From: Sphagnum magellanicum
Taxonomy: Eukaryota > Streptophyta > Sphagnopsida > Sphagnales > Sphagnaceae
Assembly: GCA_021904315.1 (NCBI GenBank)
Contig: CM038908.1
Span: 28,726,501-28,790,500 of the forward strand
Length of the DNA: 64,000 nt
Direction of reading: 5' to 3'
In this document: positions 9,584-30,401 of the stretch, piece by piece
Layout of the letters: the number at the start of each line of letters is the position of its first letter
Position numbering within the stretch: the first letter of the stretch is position 1
Notes under the pieces: model-generated
Seen by the model: only the letters and a program-made list of their open reading frames with translations
What the model was told of the DNA's origin: nothing
Databases searched by the model: none
Program-made: the position numbers and the translations under genes

Positions 9584-12500
9584 ATGAAGGTTATCGACAA
9601 GATCAACAATGGGTTGGCGAACAACGGTGTGGTTTTCTCATTCGAGTTCTTTCCTCCCAGGACTGAAGAAGGAATCGAGAATCTGTTTGATCGAATGGAT
9701 CGCATGGTCGTCCACCAACCTGCCTTCTGTGACATCACTTGGGGAGCTGGAGGCTCCACTTCTGCTCTCACTCTCGACATCGCCAACAAGATGCAGAACA
9801 TGGTCTGTACCCATGGAAATCTGCTTCTTGTTGTTGTTGTTGTTCCTTTCAGTCACAAGATCTGTTTGTGTTTCTTTTCCTGTTTGTCCAGCAAAGGCTT
9901 CAGAAGTTAGTTTCTTCTGTTGATCCACAACACCCCATTTTTGCAAGGGCAGGCTGTTTGTTGTTGTAGCTTCCTTTTCTTTGTTTTAGAGATTGGGTTG
10001 CGTCTGGTTTTCCAAGCTTTTGTTGTCTTCTCTCTCTCTCTCTCTCTAACTGGATTTTTGGTGGTGCTATTGGTGGTGGGGGTAACAGATCTGTGTGGAA
10101 ACGATGATGCATCTGACCTGCACAAATATGCCAGTTGAGAAGCTTGAGGATGCATTGAACACGGTGAAGGCAAATGGCATTCAGAACATCCTTGCTCTGC
10201 GAGGTGATCCACCACATGGCCAGGACACATTTGTGACCATTGAGGGTGGTTTCTCTTGTGCTCTGGATCTGGTGAGTGTGCCAATTTTTTTGAGTTGGGT
10301 TGTTTCAAGGAGGCCTGACTTCTTCAATCATTTCCTTTTGTACACCACACTTTCCTCATCCCATGAGCAAGAGATTTGATTCATGTGTTTACAGTATGCT
10401 GCCGTTTACCTGGCCAATAATGTGCTTGTATGAGTCTCGCAATGCCAAAGTGCATGTGCAAAGCTGTGATTACTGAGAAGAAGAAACTGGCACAGATGTG
10501 GATGTGTGAAACTGCATCAACAGATATCTATTGTTGCTTTTGTGTATTGTGCAGTTACTTACATATGTGCCTGTAGTTTAAGCTTGACACATTCCTTTGT
10601 CTTGCAGGTGAAGCACATCAAGGCTAAATATGGGGACTATTTCGGGATCACTGTTGCTGGGTACCCAGGTATGTGATCATCATCTGTTTGGCACTTTGCT
10701 TGTCCCTTTCTGTTTCTGAAAGACAAAAAAATGTTTTCTGGTGTTTGTCTCGGTTTTTTGTTCTGCAACAGCTGTGAGTGAGTGTGCAGTTCTTCAATAG
10801 ACTGTTGAAAGTCTATTCTATGTAGCTCAGTAATTCCTTGGTAGCAGAGGTTCACATCTGAGCTTCTTGGTTTTCTTCTCTTTGATCAATCAGTCAGCCA
10901 GGGATCCATGGCCGTTGGTATTGTCTGGTTTGTCAGAGTGGTTTTGTGTTGTGACCATTTTCATGATTTAAATGCTGAGTCCTGTTGTGGTTTTTTGCTT
11001 GCAGAGGCCCATCCAGAGGTGATAACTTCAGAGGCAGGAGCAACTGAGGAGGCCTACAGAAAGGATCTTGCTTACTTGAAAGAGAAGGTTGGTATTGGAT
11101 TAGTGGGATTTCTTGGGTAATTCACTTTGGCGGATCCATTTGCAGTCCCACTTGAATCATCTACAAAATCAGAAAATGCTGTATGTTGGTTTTGTATGTT
11201 CTTGCCATCATCGGGCTTCCAAGTCTCTGGACACAACATGTAACAAGCCTTTGTGAAGCCATTTAGATGTCCCTTTGTCGGGCACTCAGATAGGTTAAGA
11301 GAGGAAGATAGTCAGGTAGGTCCTTGCAATTCATATTGAAGGTCTTATTCTGAGGAGCTGCATCCTTACACACCAGTCTGTTGTGTTTTTCTCTCTGTTA
11401 AATCTTTAGGATTGCAAGGATTCAGCCAATGTGGTGTCTCATGTGCATGTGGCTATTGCAGGTGGATGCAGGTGCAGAGGTAATTGTCACCCAGCTTTTC
11501 TATGACACTGACATTTTCCTCAAGTTTGTGAGTAACTGTCGTGAAATTGGCATCAAGTGCCCTATTGTGCCTGGAATTATGCCCATCCAGAATTACAAGG
11601 GGTTTCTACGTATGACAGGTCTTTGCAAAACAAAGGTACATCACTTCAGATCTCTGACACTCCTTGCATAGTGCTCCTTGCCCTGTTCACTTTGTGTTCG
11701 ATCAAAACCATATGTAGTAGTTCAAGCTAGGCATGGTCATTTATGCAGCAGGAACCATTTATGTCTGCCCTTTTATATTCGCAGGACATGTTGTTGCCAC
11801 AGTGTGGAAGTTAACATGGTAGGGTGATGCAGGTGCCAGAAGAAATCAAGGCTGCACTGGAGCCCATCAAGGATAATGAAGAAGCAGTTCGAGCATATGG
11901 TATTCATTTGGGCACTGAAATGTGCAAGAAAATTTTGGCACACGATATCAGGACATTGCATCTGTACTCCCTCAATCTTGAGAAGTCTGTGCTCGGCATT
12001 CTTCAGGTGTGTTTTTTCAAACTCCCATTCCAGAAATTGAATTTCTTATATATTTTCATGTATTTGTGTTTGTAAATTTTGATCAGGTTTGGTTAGTGTG
12101 AAGCCAAGTGTTTTGTGGGATGTGATTGTGTGTGCTTGGAGCTTCTAGTTGTTGTCTGATTTCATTAGCATATTGGGATGCCCTTCTCTCTTTGTTGGTG
12201 ACAGAACCTGGGATTGATTGACTTCAGTAAGATTAGTCGTCCATTGCCTTGGAGGCCCCCCACCAACATCAAGCGCAACAAGGAGGATGTGCGCCCCATT
12301 TTCTGGTGTGTAGATTGTACTTTTTATGCAGACGATGGTATGCAGTATAGTTTGTGTCTGTACATTGAGTAATATTCTTCTGAGATTTAATTCCAATTGT
12401 CAGATTTTGGGTGTAATCCGTTGTGTCTGCCGACATTCTGGAGTGTTGTTTTGTAGAAAGGAAAGCTTCACAACCCATGTGTGTAGCCCCCTTATACTGT

Positions 12501-14430
12501 TATTGTATGATGGGTTGCAGGGCAAATCGGCCAAGAAGCTACATTTCACGAACAACAGCCTGGGATGAGTTTCCTCGAGGCAGATGGGGTGATACCCGCA
12601 ATCCTGCCTATGGGAGTTTCAATGATCATCAGGTTTGTTCTTTTTCTGGAGATATTGCCCTTTTGGACTGCACTTCATCTTATCCTTTGTCTTAAAAGGC
12701 CTATGATGGTTGGGAGAGTCAACATACATGGGTTGTCTGGATCATTGTGGAGGACAAATATCTTTGCCTGCCTCTATATCATTTTTCATGGAGCCCACAC
12801 GCTGTTTTACATGAAACTAACCATGCAAGATATGTATCTCTCTGGTGCACATGAGCAGTTTCTCAGGAAGCGGTCACGTAGCAAGAAGATGCTCACAGAG
12901 TGGGGTGTACCTTTGGCCTCTGCAGAAGTTGTCAATAAGGTACTAAATCTCTGAATTCTGTGCAATGGGCAGCAGGTTGTTGTTTTTGACATCTAGGTTC
13001 AGCTGGATTTAGTATAAATATCAGCAGCTAAAAAGAATTACAGGAGGAATGTAAACACAATGGCATTCTGTTCAGATGCTTTTGCCAAATACTGATGCTG
13101 TGTTTTGTTACAGATTTTTGCCAAGTACTGTGCGGGAGAGCTTAACACAAATCCTTGGTCAGAGGCAGAAGGATTGCAGCCTGAGACAGTGCAGATCAAT
13201 GACAAGTTGGTGAAAATCAACAATCAGGGTTTTCTCACCATTAACAGCCAGCCTGCTGTGAATGGCGAGAAGTCTGATTCCCTGAGCGTTGGTATGTGCC
13301 CATCTTTCAGCTGCAATTTTCAATCTCATGTCCAATTCAGCAGTTGCAGTCACAAAAAGCGTTCTTTTGTGGAAGGCTTGTGGTAGTAGATAGAGCCTGT
13401 GGAGCATGGAAGTTGACAAAAAGAGTTTCAATCTGTTGGGATTGTTGTTTGTCTGGATCCATCCGCTTGTTGCTCTCTTTATAAACAACATCGTCCTTGC
13501 TGTCAGCTGATTTATCACTGACATTTCTGGGGATGTGAATTTCACAGTATTTGGAGCTTCAAAGGGCTGAAATAGGACTTAGATCAAGAGGTTAACAAGG
13601 GAGTGACTGATGATGAATTGTATGTGTTTTTGCAGGCTGGGGTGGTCCAGGGGGTTATGTCTATCAAAAGGCATATGTTGAGTTCTTCTGCTCTCCTGAG
13701 AAACTCCATGCACTCATTGCAAAGGCCAAGGAGAACTCATCTCTGACATATATTGCAGTGAATGCCAAGGGCGAAACCCAGTCCAACATTGGACCCACCA
13801 ATGTCAATGCAGTTACGTGGGGTGTGTTCCCAGGGAAGGAAGTTATCCAACCAACTGTGGTAGACCCTGTAAGCTTCATGGTGTGGAAGGATGAGGCTTT
13901 CCTGGCATGGGAGGGCGAATGGGCTTCTCTTTATCCAGAGGGTGATGAGTCAAGGAAGGTCCTTTTAGAGGTAAAAAGCCTAACATGAACTTCCAGTTGA
14001 GAAAATTTCCTCATCCTTGTACTCAGATTTGATGCTTTGGTCTGCAAAACAATTTGTTTCCTTCTCTTGCTGAAAACTGAAAGGCTGAAAGAAGAGATTC
14101 CAATCTGATCGCCATCTTTTGAATTACATCTTGTTGAGAGTTTGATCGAAAGTATCAGCCAACAGAAGGTTATACAAATGGGAAACTGCTGCACTTGGTA
14201 GTGGGAGAAAGGAATGGTAGCCACGTACGTATTGACATCTTTGTCTCCTCAAGAAATGAGAGAAAGGGTGTGGAGGAGATAATGGCCCAATCAACAGGAA
14301 AGGTGTAGTAAAATGTTCTGTTCTGTGTTGTGGTGGTGTATTTCAGATCAAAAACTCGTACTTCTTAGTCAGCATGGTGGACAACGATTACATCAATGGT
14401 GACCTATTTTCTGTCTTCACTGGTTTGTGA
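9584..14430 (+). CDS. MTHFR: Methylenetetrahydrofolate reductase, complete 12-exon gene
   Basis: Reduces 5,10-methylenetetrahydrofolate to 5-methyltetrahydrofolate for methionine synthesis in the cytosol; plant forms are known to prefer NADH. Exons by splice signals and phase: 9584-9802, 10089-10271, 10608-10668, 11005-11087, 11462-11635, 11833-12006, 12205-12305, 12521-12632, 12859-12939, 13114-13291, 13636-13970, 14347-14430. They join without a phase error into 594 residues, against about 592-594 usual in plants. The catalytic domain opens with FSFEFFPP, where Glu21 is the expected catalytic acid. [23 protein letters not shown] and [14 protein letters not shown] follow. The C-terminal plant/eukaryote domain includes [18 protein letters not shown] and ends [16 protein letters not shown]. 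All introns are GT-AG and 130-670 bases long. The ATG matches the usual family start. The gene is divergent from EIF1AD and convergent with kinesin-13. Nothing suggests it is broken. Confidence 0.96.
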
Positions 14431-15076
14431 CGGGCTCAATGAAGAGTGGTAGCATGAGTAGTACCAGTCAGTCAGGCCACAATTGTGGAGGAGTTTTTCT
14501 ATCATTTATTTCACTGCTACTATGTTTCTAACCTGGGCACTTTAAGAGAAAATTTGTGATAGCTGGTAGCAGGGTTGTGCTATCACAAACTCTAGCTCAT
14601 GGAGAGAATATCATCGGTCACAGGGCAAAGGTTATGTAGTACAAATATATGCCCAAAGAGAGTGTTTTCCAGAAGGTGGTGGTGGTGGTGGCGGCATAGG
14701 AGAAGAGGGGCAGAGGATAAGTATGTTGTAATCAATTTGGCCAGAGTTGGGGTTTGTTGTTAGTCTGGTTTCAGCTGCTCTGCTATAAACACCGTATTTT
14801 TCTTGTTGCATTGAGACACATACATGGCTAGCCAAAGGTTACCTGTGGATGGTACACAGTTTACTTTTCAGGACAGAATGTTGCTATTTACAGATCTCAT
14901 TTCAAGAACATTGTTAGAATAGTTTTAAGTGTACAATAGACATCATTGTATCATATTAAATCTGTCATCTCTCTAGTCTTTGTAGGTACAGTGAGAACGA
15001 ACTTTAAACTCCAAAAAAAATGTTGCAAACGTGATAAATGATTGAAGAAACCATTAGACAATATCAAACGAATGAC

Positions 15077-15150
15077 TGTCTGATGGTTGGCTCTTTTTTG
15101 CGGAGGGAGGGTTTATGTCTGATGGTTGGCTCTTTTATGCGGAGGGTTTA
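15077..15150. repeat. Two-copy tandem repeat
   Basis: Two copies, 15077-15115 and 15116-15150, both starting TGTCTGATGGTTGGCTC and containing TGCGGAGGG. The first copy has a few extra bases. Confidence 0.8.
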
Positions 15151-15640
15151 CACGATTACATCATAAGCTTTGGCAATTTTAAATTTATTTTTTGAAAACT
15201 TCAACAACTTATGACAAAACATGGAAAGTATACCTTGTGTTGTGAATTTATATTATAAACCTGATAAGTTTAGTTCCCTACAGCTTTGACAAATATCAAA
15301 GACATTTTCTCTTTTTTCTCCTTAGACCTGCTTTGCAAGTTTAGGGTACTTTGCTGTACATAGCAAGATATTAAGATTATTGCGCTTGGCATGAAATACA
15401 ATCAACCTTTGTAGAAAGGAATCGAATTACTTCTTTTGAAAAAGAATTTGTGGTTGGCTATGTTGCTCAAACATATAACCACATTCCAATTGTAAAGTTT
15501 AACTGAGTTGAATGAACAATGAGCTTATTCTCGTGTTGCCAAACCCCTTTGGGTGTAATGATTCTGTCCTAAGAAATTCCACACAAACTCTGGAAGTAAA
15601 GCCAATGAGTATCCAAATGGGTGACTAAACCCTGAAACTG

Positions 15641-15770
15641 ACTGTCATAACCCCAGAAAGCCTATCTCCAAAACTAGTATATCTTTGAGATTGATTTCCC
15701 ATGAAACTTCATAACTGTCACAATCCTAGAAAGCACATCTCCAAAAAGAATATATATGTTCCTGAGATTG
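15641..15770. repeat. Two-copy diverged tandem repeat
   Basis: Copies at 15641-15693 and 15714-15770 share ACTGTCA, AGAAAGC, ATCTCCAAAA and TGAGATTG in the same order, with about three quarters identity by eye. Confidence 0.7.
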
Positions 15771-17019
15771 CAGAGAACACTATGAAGGTAACACAAAATC
15801 GCTGGCATGTGCAAGCTCACAAAATGTGTGAAACCCTTATTCAACCTTCATCATGAATAGCAGTGATCAGCTGCAATGACAACTATTGACTTCATTCATC
15901 AGCTCCCTACCATGGGTGCAAAATAAATAAATACATAAAATCCACCCAAAATACTTGGTAAACCATTATCCAAAATCTATGTCCTGAGTTTCTGAAGCAT
16001 GTCCCAGAGCAAAGGGAAAGACTAAGTCATACTCTGTTGGATAGCCCACCTCCAAAAATAGAAATGGCTCTACCTATGCTGTGGCAAAAGTCTCTCAATT
16101 ACACAATTTTCCCAACCCACGTAAGTTATAGAAGCTCACCTTGAAGAGAGACACTACTGTCGGTGTTAGCATGCAGCAGACACATCCAATCTGGTTTGTC
16201 TTTCCTGGCTTCACCATGATCCACAACCACATAGTCAAAGTAAGCCAACCATTGAACAGAAATCTGTTTCACAATGGCAAATGCCTCTCTATCATCAGAG
16301 TCATGAACAATCAGGGTTGTAACTGAACTAACACAAAGGCTTTGCATCCCTTGAAAACATCTCAATCATCTTCTTCTCCTCGAAACATTCCCTCCTGTTT
16401 CATATTTATGAGATTGCAGACAAAAACTCCACAATAACACTTTGAAAGTAACCTTGGTGTTAGTTCCAACACAACACATTCATACTGAGTCCACAATCGG
16501 ATCACAGTTCAAAACTATGGTGACAAACACCCTTATTTGGAGATCTAGGGATGGTGTGAATCAGTAAAAATCAGGATATATTGTGTTTCTTTGTATAAAT
16601 ACAGATGAAAAGCAATGGCCTGCAGTTCCCCAATGAAGCAACAAAGCCAATGCAGTCAAGATTACATTGGCAAAGACAGTAGGGATTAGTGGAAGTTGCT
16701 TTTTTGTGGTGACGGTGGCAGTTACATAGCCACTGTGGCCACTATCACTAAAGCCTTTTTTCAGGAATCCCCTTTGTATGTGTACCTTGTGTTTCCAAGC
16801 CTATTACAGATATGGCAGCAAAATGAAGAGCTCTCAGAGCCTACTCTAGCAGGACAGACTTCATTCCACCTAAGAGATTAACTCTGCAAAAAGTGGAACA
16901 AGATGCATGCTAGCATACCCAAGAACCCTGAAGTCACGGGGCTGTTATTCAGTTCTGTAACAAACCATAGGTGAGGTAAAAAGCTCATGTATGGCAGTGA
17001 TCATGGTCAGTGTCAATGT

Positions 17020-23411
<6,392 letters not shown>

Positions 23412-24400
23412 GCAGGTCGCGCCTGCATATGAATCACTCCCTCCCTTTCCCGTCGCTCTTTCTACCAGCTACTACTCAACCAAATTCTCGCACCCTTCGT
23501 CTGATCCCGATCCACACCAAAGGCTCCTCCGCAAAGAAAAACCGTCGCTACGCTCAGAAGAAACAAAACACCACTCCTTCATATCATCATGGGTACACCT
23601 TCAAATCCCCTGCTTTCCGGCAGAAACGCCAAGCAAGCGCCATACGGCAATCAACAGTCTCCAATAAGAGGGAGGCAAGGAGAGAGGGAGAGGGAGGGAG
23701 GGAGACACAGACTACTTGCTCCCTCCCAGAAAACCAACTACAGGCCCGAAATGGTACCCCGTAGAAAGGCGTCAAAGAGGAAGGGAAAGAAAACGGAAAC
23801 CTCAATACTTGGAACGCAAAAAACAAACGGACAACCCAAACAAAGAAGACTCCGCAGAACACGCTCAAGAGTTCGGGAAAACCGTCAGAATCACAGCAGA
23901 CGGTCGCCACCACCTCTTCGCTTCTGAAAAATCAAAACAGGTACCTACCCCCACTTCAGATGTCCCCTCAAAAACACTGCAACAGACGGAAGAAGCGTTT
24001 CGGAAACAGACGCTATCAGCGGCGTTGTTATTGGGGATACTAGAAGAGATGATGATGTCGCGAAGAAAAGAGAGAGCGCTCTCTAATCGACGCTGCTGCT
24101 GCTGCTAATGCACACGCTGCCCCGGCAAGCACTGCAGAGCGATTCAACTGCGACGGAGGAGCGTGAGAAGGCAGGCAGCTGTAGGAAAAGGAGAGAGACG
24201 ACCGAGCTCGGGTGCCCGAGCGGGCCGGCGGGCGGGCGGTCGGGCTGCTGCTGGGACCCTGCTGGCTGGGGTTCCGTTCCGTTCATAAACGGTCACAAGA
24301 CACCCGGGCCTACATTCGCTCGGTCGCACCCGGCCGCCCGCCGACCCGCGCTTGCGTAGCTGTGTAGGACCTCGGCTGGTTGTTACTTAACTAGGGTTCC
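23412..24400 (-). promoter_or_regulatory. 5' flank and leader of kinesin-13, purine-rich then GC-rich
   Basis: Upstream of the kinesin start. A GAGGGAGA-type purine tract (about 23670-23706) probably corresponds to a CT-rich leader on the transcript strand. Further upstream, 24205-24355 is very GC-rich and contains opposing arms, CGGGCCGGCGGGCGG at about 24220 and CCGCCCGCCGACCCG at about 24334, that could pair. The overlapping frames here (up to 195 residues) are low-complexity and Arg/Ser-rich, and are not taken as genes. Transcription start is not determinable. Confidence 0.5.
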
Positions 24401-27400
24401 CGTTGGGCTACTTTACCAAACCCCGCATTTGAGGACCTCGTTCGTTATAACAACACCCCCCGGTTTCGGTACCTGGTTTCGGCCCAAACCAACACCTGTG
24501 GGGAAAGTTGGCACTTGGGTTACGGGATCTCATCATTTTATGGTTTGGAGTTTCCATGTGTTCTTGGGACCTCGATTGAGATCCTTATAAAATGTGGATT
24601 TAAGCCTTTGGGGGTCATTTAGAATATCAATATGTTTTTTTTCCTTCTTTTTTTGTGTCTTTTTTTCTTCTTAGTTTCCCACATGCCTTGTCCATTCATG
24701 TATTTATGATTATTATTATTTTAGGTTTACAATTTTTTGATCATTTTAATTGTTCTCACTATTTTTTGGCTTATTGATTAATATTGTAGTTTTTTTTTTA
24801 AAATTCCACAAACATGTTTGCAAGGAAATCATATAAATAAATATATTGAAAGGGTATGATAAATTTTTATTGTTTTTCAAACCTATGTTTTATTGAAGAG
24901 TATTATTACTCAAGGTTAAGCAATATTTTATATTTTTGATGGTGTGAATCATAAGGAAGCCAGATTACGCAATTTGTTATTAAGGAAGATGTTACAAAAC
25001 CTTGGAAAAAGAGCTTCAAGGTTTAGGGTTTGTTTTTGCTCTTATTATTGTTGGATCATCACCATGGACATTTACATCTTGGAATGCAATCATGAATTGA
25101 CCCAAAAAAAAAACAATGTCAAGTTTGTTTGCCACAAGATGTATTGTTTGCCTATGCTAAAAACAAAAATAGGAACAAGTAATGCATATGTTGTATTCAC
25201 ATTAACTATGTTGGATAACGATTCAAAGGGAAGCATTTTTTTGGGAATTGAAAAACTATATGAATAAAAATATAGGGTTCAAATAGGGTTTTGTATATTC
25301 GGTTTGTTAGAGAAAATTTACAATTCAATTGGTTCTACAATAGGAACATGTTTATTTTCAAAATTAAAATATAATTAATGTAGAGAATGCATTAATTATA
25401 GATATTAAAAACATCCAAAAAATATGTCATACATGTACAAAAGATGTAGGTATTTTATGACAAAGTCTAAAACTGCTTACAATTCTTAAGATTGCACTTT
25501 TGGGAGAAAAGAAAAGAAAGTAGTTTTGTTGTAACCAAAAGGAAAGGAACCTAAAACTTTCACAAGCAAGCAAACATTTTATTTACAACACTCAAGCAAC
25601 AAATCCAAGACTTCAATCCTTAAAAACAAACTCAAGTAGAACACATTATGATCAATCTATATCAAATGCCAGAGAAACATAATTTAAACATTTTAAGGCC
25701 TCTAAATTACATTATTCTATCACAATAGTCGATAGTCTTAATGTTGTTGTTGAGAATTGATGCTTATTGCCCCAATTTGAGCCAAACCATAAACTTGGTT
25801 TTTTTGAAGTTTAACGAAAGATCAAAACTCTCATTGTTCAATAAGTCTATTAATCCCAACCTCTATTATGCAATGCATTATCAATAATTCTACACTTCAA
25901 TTTCCCAAAAAGTTTAACCCCCTTCCATCTTTCTATTTATGAGGATTCAATCATCAGTTGCATGGTAAACATGAAGTTTATGCAAAACCATTAAAAGTAT
26001 GGGTAGCCAAATTCACAAAAAACCATGTTGTTTAATTTGGTCTTTAAGAAATCATTTGGATTCTATTTTTTTCACATAGACTCTTCCATCCCAAATATAC
26101 CCCAAAAAAAGATTTTTCATGTTTCTTACTCCAATAGAACTAACCATCCAACTAGATCCAAACTCATAGTTTTTCTTTTATGCATGCATGACTTTGAAGC
26201 TTTTAACTCACTTCTAATGCCCAACCATCTACAACTTTAACCACCTAATTTTGTCCTCCTATTTCAACATAAATTATTCATATGAAAATTCAAAAATACA
26301 TAACTCATTTTCATTAAAGTGATATTGGTGCAACAAAAGAGAATTCAACAACAATTTTTAAAAAAACAAAAACAAAAACAACAAATGCATCATCTCCTAT
26401 TCAACATCCCAAACACATCTACTCTAAAAATTTTGTTTATCACCCATTTTTTGTCCTCTCCCTTTAGCCATTCCTTTGCCCTCCTCTTATCTTCCATAGC
26501 ACAATTCCCCATTTTCTTCTTATAAAGTTGCATTAACTTCATAAATTTAGCTCCATCCTCCACCATCAACAACTCTTTTAGGATTAATGATAAGACTTGC
26601 ATTACACACAAACAACAAAACACACTTCCTTTCTTTCAACTTGCATTCATGAATTCCCTTACATTGATGGATAATTTGGGAAAATAAACAACAATGAATT
26701 GCATTTTGTCATCTTTTTGTAGAAAATGAACATCTACACACTAAACCTTGAAACCTATTCACGTTCACATTAGCATTTCCTTTCACATTGCCATTGTAAA
26801 TTCCATTGCTCTTTCATTTGTGGTCACAATATCATGAAAGGGTTGAAAAGTTTCTTAGATGAAGTATTGAATTTTTCTTAGGATTCTTCTTCAACAATTA
26901 GACATTACGTTGTTTTTATATATATTTTATACTCAATGGTTTTTTATTTGGTATATATAAACATGTGGATAGATTGTGGATACATCATCAATTTTCAAGG
27001 CTTTAACTAAAACTAAATATTTGAACAAATATATGATATCAAAACTCAATGTAGTAAACATAAAAAATAAAATTAACTTTAAGGTGGGGAAAAATTAATG
27101 TTCCTTCACATACCCTACATTGATGTCCAATTCAACACAGATTAATTCAAATTTTCCTTGTTGACATTTTTTTATTTTTTTATATGTCTAAATTTTTAGA
27201 ATAATTATACATCATTTGTACAAGGAAGATTAAGTATATAGAAAAAATAAACGTTTGCACTTGAGCCATGTGTCACTCATATAACTACAATAACATCAAA
27301 TTAGGTGAAAGTATATGTCAATTACCATTCTTTTTTTGTATTAATTTTATAAGAATGTAGTTTTAAAAAAACTAAAAGCAAATGAACTTTAAAAATAAGT

Positions 27401-30400
27401 TAAAATAACATGTGAATATAACTAGTTAATATATGTTCAAACCTATTTTTTTCATTTGGAAAATTTAATGAAATAGGTATGTACAAATTTAGGATATGAA
27501 GATCATCATATATTTCAACAATTCATGAAAAAAATAAATCTATCTTTTCTTTGTTAAAACCTATTGGATACCCTACTTGAAACAAAAACTCCACACCAAC
27601 AATAAACTTCAAAAGCAATTGTTTTTAGAAACCTACTTGAAATGTACTTTTACAATTTGAAAATTGAAAATTAATGTACATTATTGAAAAAACATATATT
27701 TCATCATTCAACTAAAAGCATAATTTAACATTCCACAATTTTATGATGGGTTTATCCTATTTTAAATTTATTTGTTCTAATTTTGACAAGATAACCCAAT
27801 TATTCACTTTATCTTACTTACACCAAGCCCACTAATGAAAAAAATGTCTTTTGGTTCCCTTGTTACTTTTTAAATTTCAAAACCTCGTCTTTTTATTAAC
27901 TTATCTACTTGCATGTTAAAATTGCCAGAAAATTCTACATGTTTCCTTTGTTGAAAAGTTGGAAGACAAAAAATGAAGAGTTAAAATGCTTTGACACCTC
28001 AAAACATGTTTTGACATCTGAACATTAAAATAACAACAACATACAATAATACCCCCAAACAATAGCTCCTTTGGTGCATGCAATGTCAAATTTTAATAGA
28101 GTGTTCACCTCAAGATGGAAACTTGCTATGTGATATACACTTGCAAATGGAATTATTGAAATTGTTGTGTGACAAAGCCATGTGAAATTGGTTTAAGCCA
28201 TCCATCTCCAAAAGTTAGTAGAAATATCACAAGTGGTGGGTTGGACTACACATGACAAGTTGTTGGATGAAGGATTCTTGAATTCATTACAACCTTTAGT
28301 GGTCTACTACAACATAAATTGTGAAGATAATTTAAGTGGCTACTTTCAATTCATAATTGAACACTTTAATAGATAAATGCATGGATATAACATTACAATC
28401 TTTCAAGTGCTCCAAGCCTTAAATGTTTTTATAATTGAAACATATTATTTGTTTAACTTTCAACTTATCGAGTATTTTTATAAACACGTGTATGTTATTA
28501 TATCAAAGAAACAATAAATTGAAATGGTTTATTTGTTGCAAACCAAATTTTCTTAATTTCACCAATTTTTTTATTTATTAACCTTTTGGGTTTACCTAAT
28601 TTGGAGGTTTAATTTATGGATTAAATATATTGTGTAATTAATCTTAGTTCTAAATTATGTAAATCTAAAATTTGAATCAAATTTAAAGGTTTTCATTTAA
28701 AACTTTAATTTTAATTCAAATGTATGTATTTAAACTTTCATCAAAATTTTAATTTAAAAGTTCAAGGTTGAAGTTTAATTTTAAGTTAAGTTCCATTTAA
28801 ATTTTACCATTTGATATAATATTTTTAATTTAAAATTACTTGTGTCTTGTTATTTTCAATATTTGTAATATTTCAATAATTCTAATGTCATGTTAACCTT
28901 AATTCAATAGGCATAATATAATTTTTTAAAAACATTTTACTACTTTAACATTTCATAAATGCCTATTATTTCCAACTTAATAATTAAATATATATGTAAT
29001 ATTCAAATGTTATTTTGAATATTAATATTTTAGGTTCCAAAGTGTGGGTGCACAAGGTACAAACAAATAAGCAACACTCGAGTACTAGTGAAGGTTTTGC
29101 AATATTTTTGTTCAATAAATTGGTTGAAGGTGATGTACGAAATCCCTTAATATTTTAGAGCTTTTCTAATGGCATGGATACATAAAAAACATGAATGGTT
29201 TAGTGTGTCACGTTTGAGATTCTGAACAATGGGCATTAATTTTAACCAAGGGCACATGTGGACATGACATGGTTACATAATTCAATAATTAACCCAACTT
29301 GAATTGTATGGTGACTATTAAATTATGAGGATACAATGTTTTGTAGTTTATAATCATATTTAATGCTAAGATTTCAACATGCTAACAAAATATGGCATGC
29401 ACCACTTATGTTATAACATTGCAAGTTGTAATCAATGTGACAACCATGCATGGAGTTTTTCCTTAAATAAAAAACAAGTAGACAAAGGAACTTTATGGTG
29501 GAATTGACAACTTAGATTAAAGCAAATGTTTCAAATTTTTAATTCAAACACATGCATGTACAAAGTTTTTTATATTGCCATAATGTAAGGAGGAACATGT
29601 GTTGATTGGCTTTGAAGAATGGAATATAAGGTGACATAAATAAAAAATCAAATCTTTTCCTTAACATAATGTCCTTTCAAATATAAATATATATATTTCA
29701 ATCATGGAAAGTCCTAACTTGATTTGCAAATGAACTTTCACTTTTGTAAGGTTCCCAAAATGTGAAAAAAAATCAACAAAATTTTGAAAACAAATGTTCC
29801 CTTTGTGGTGTGGAAAATTGACAGAATTCTAACCTACAAATTATAAAGTCATTTGCATTAACATTTGACATTTTAGCATTTTCACAAATGCAAAGGCAAC
29901 ATGGAATCCACATTTTGGAATGTGACTAAAGATACATTATTAAAAATCCTATGTATCAACAATTGGCATAACGAGCTCCAAAATTTGAACAACTTCATCT
30001 ATAGATGGACAATTAGAGGTGATATGTGAAGTTCAAATTAAGCACAACTTGACATTGTTGGTAATTAATCATTTGGATACCCTTACCAAAACTTAAACTA
30101 ACACATGATAGGGGGATGACCTTTTTCTAACAATGTTTGGACTTAATCACACAATATAAAACCATCATCTTCCATATATTCCATTAATGGGTCTCATAGC
30201 AAGCTCCAAAAGCAACACACCAAATTCATTGATATCTCATTTTGTAGTGATGTTCAAATTCAAGCATGCAAACTCTAGTGCAATATATCCAAAGACACTC
30301 TAAATGTGTTGATCAAACATTAGAAAGAGTGTGGCCAAGTACCAAAACAATCAAATCCTAATAAACCCATCCATTCAAACCTAACCAAGAAAGAAACCCA

Positions 30401-30401
30401 T

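Larger units (their letters stand above)
14431..17019. other. Convergent 3' intergenic region between MTHFR and kinesin-13
   Basis: About 2.6 kb without a recognisable gene. It should hold the 3' ends of both convergent transcripts. A direct tandem duplication lies at 15077-15150 and a second at 15641-15770. Frames near 16126-16365 on both strands overlap one another and match no family I know, and they have no clear exon neighbours. Confidence 0.5.

Noticed and set aside
16126-16365. 79-residue minus-strand frame downstream of kinesin-13 as a possible extra exon or small gene
   Set aside because: It lies beyond the kinesin stop codon, overlaps a frame on the other strand and has no recognisable family or splice context.
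24944-25267. 107-residue frame at the desert edge
   Set aside because: Isolated, AT-driven composition and no recognisable domain.
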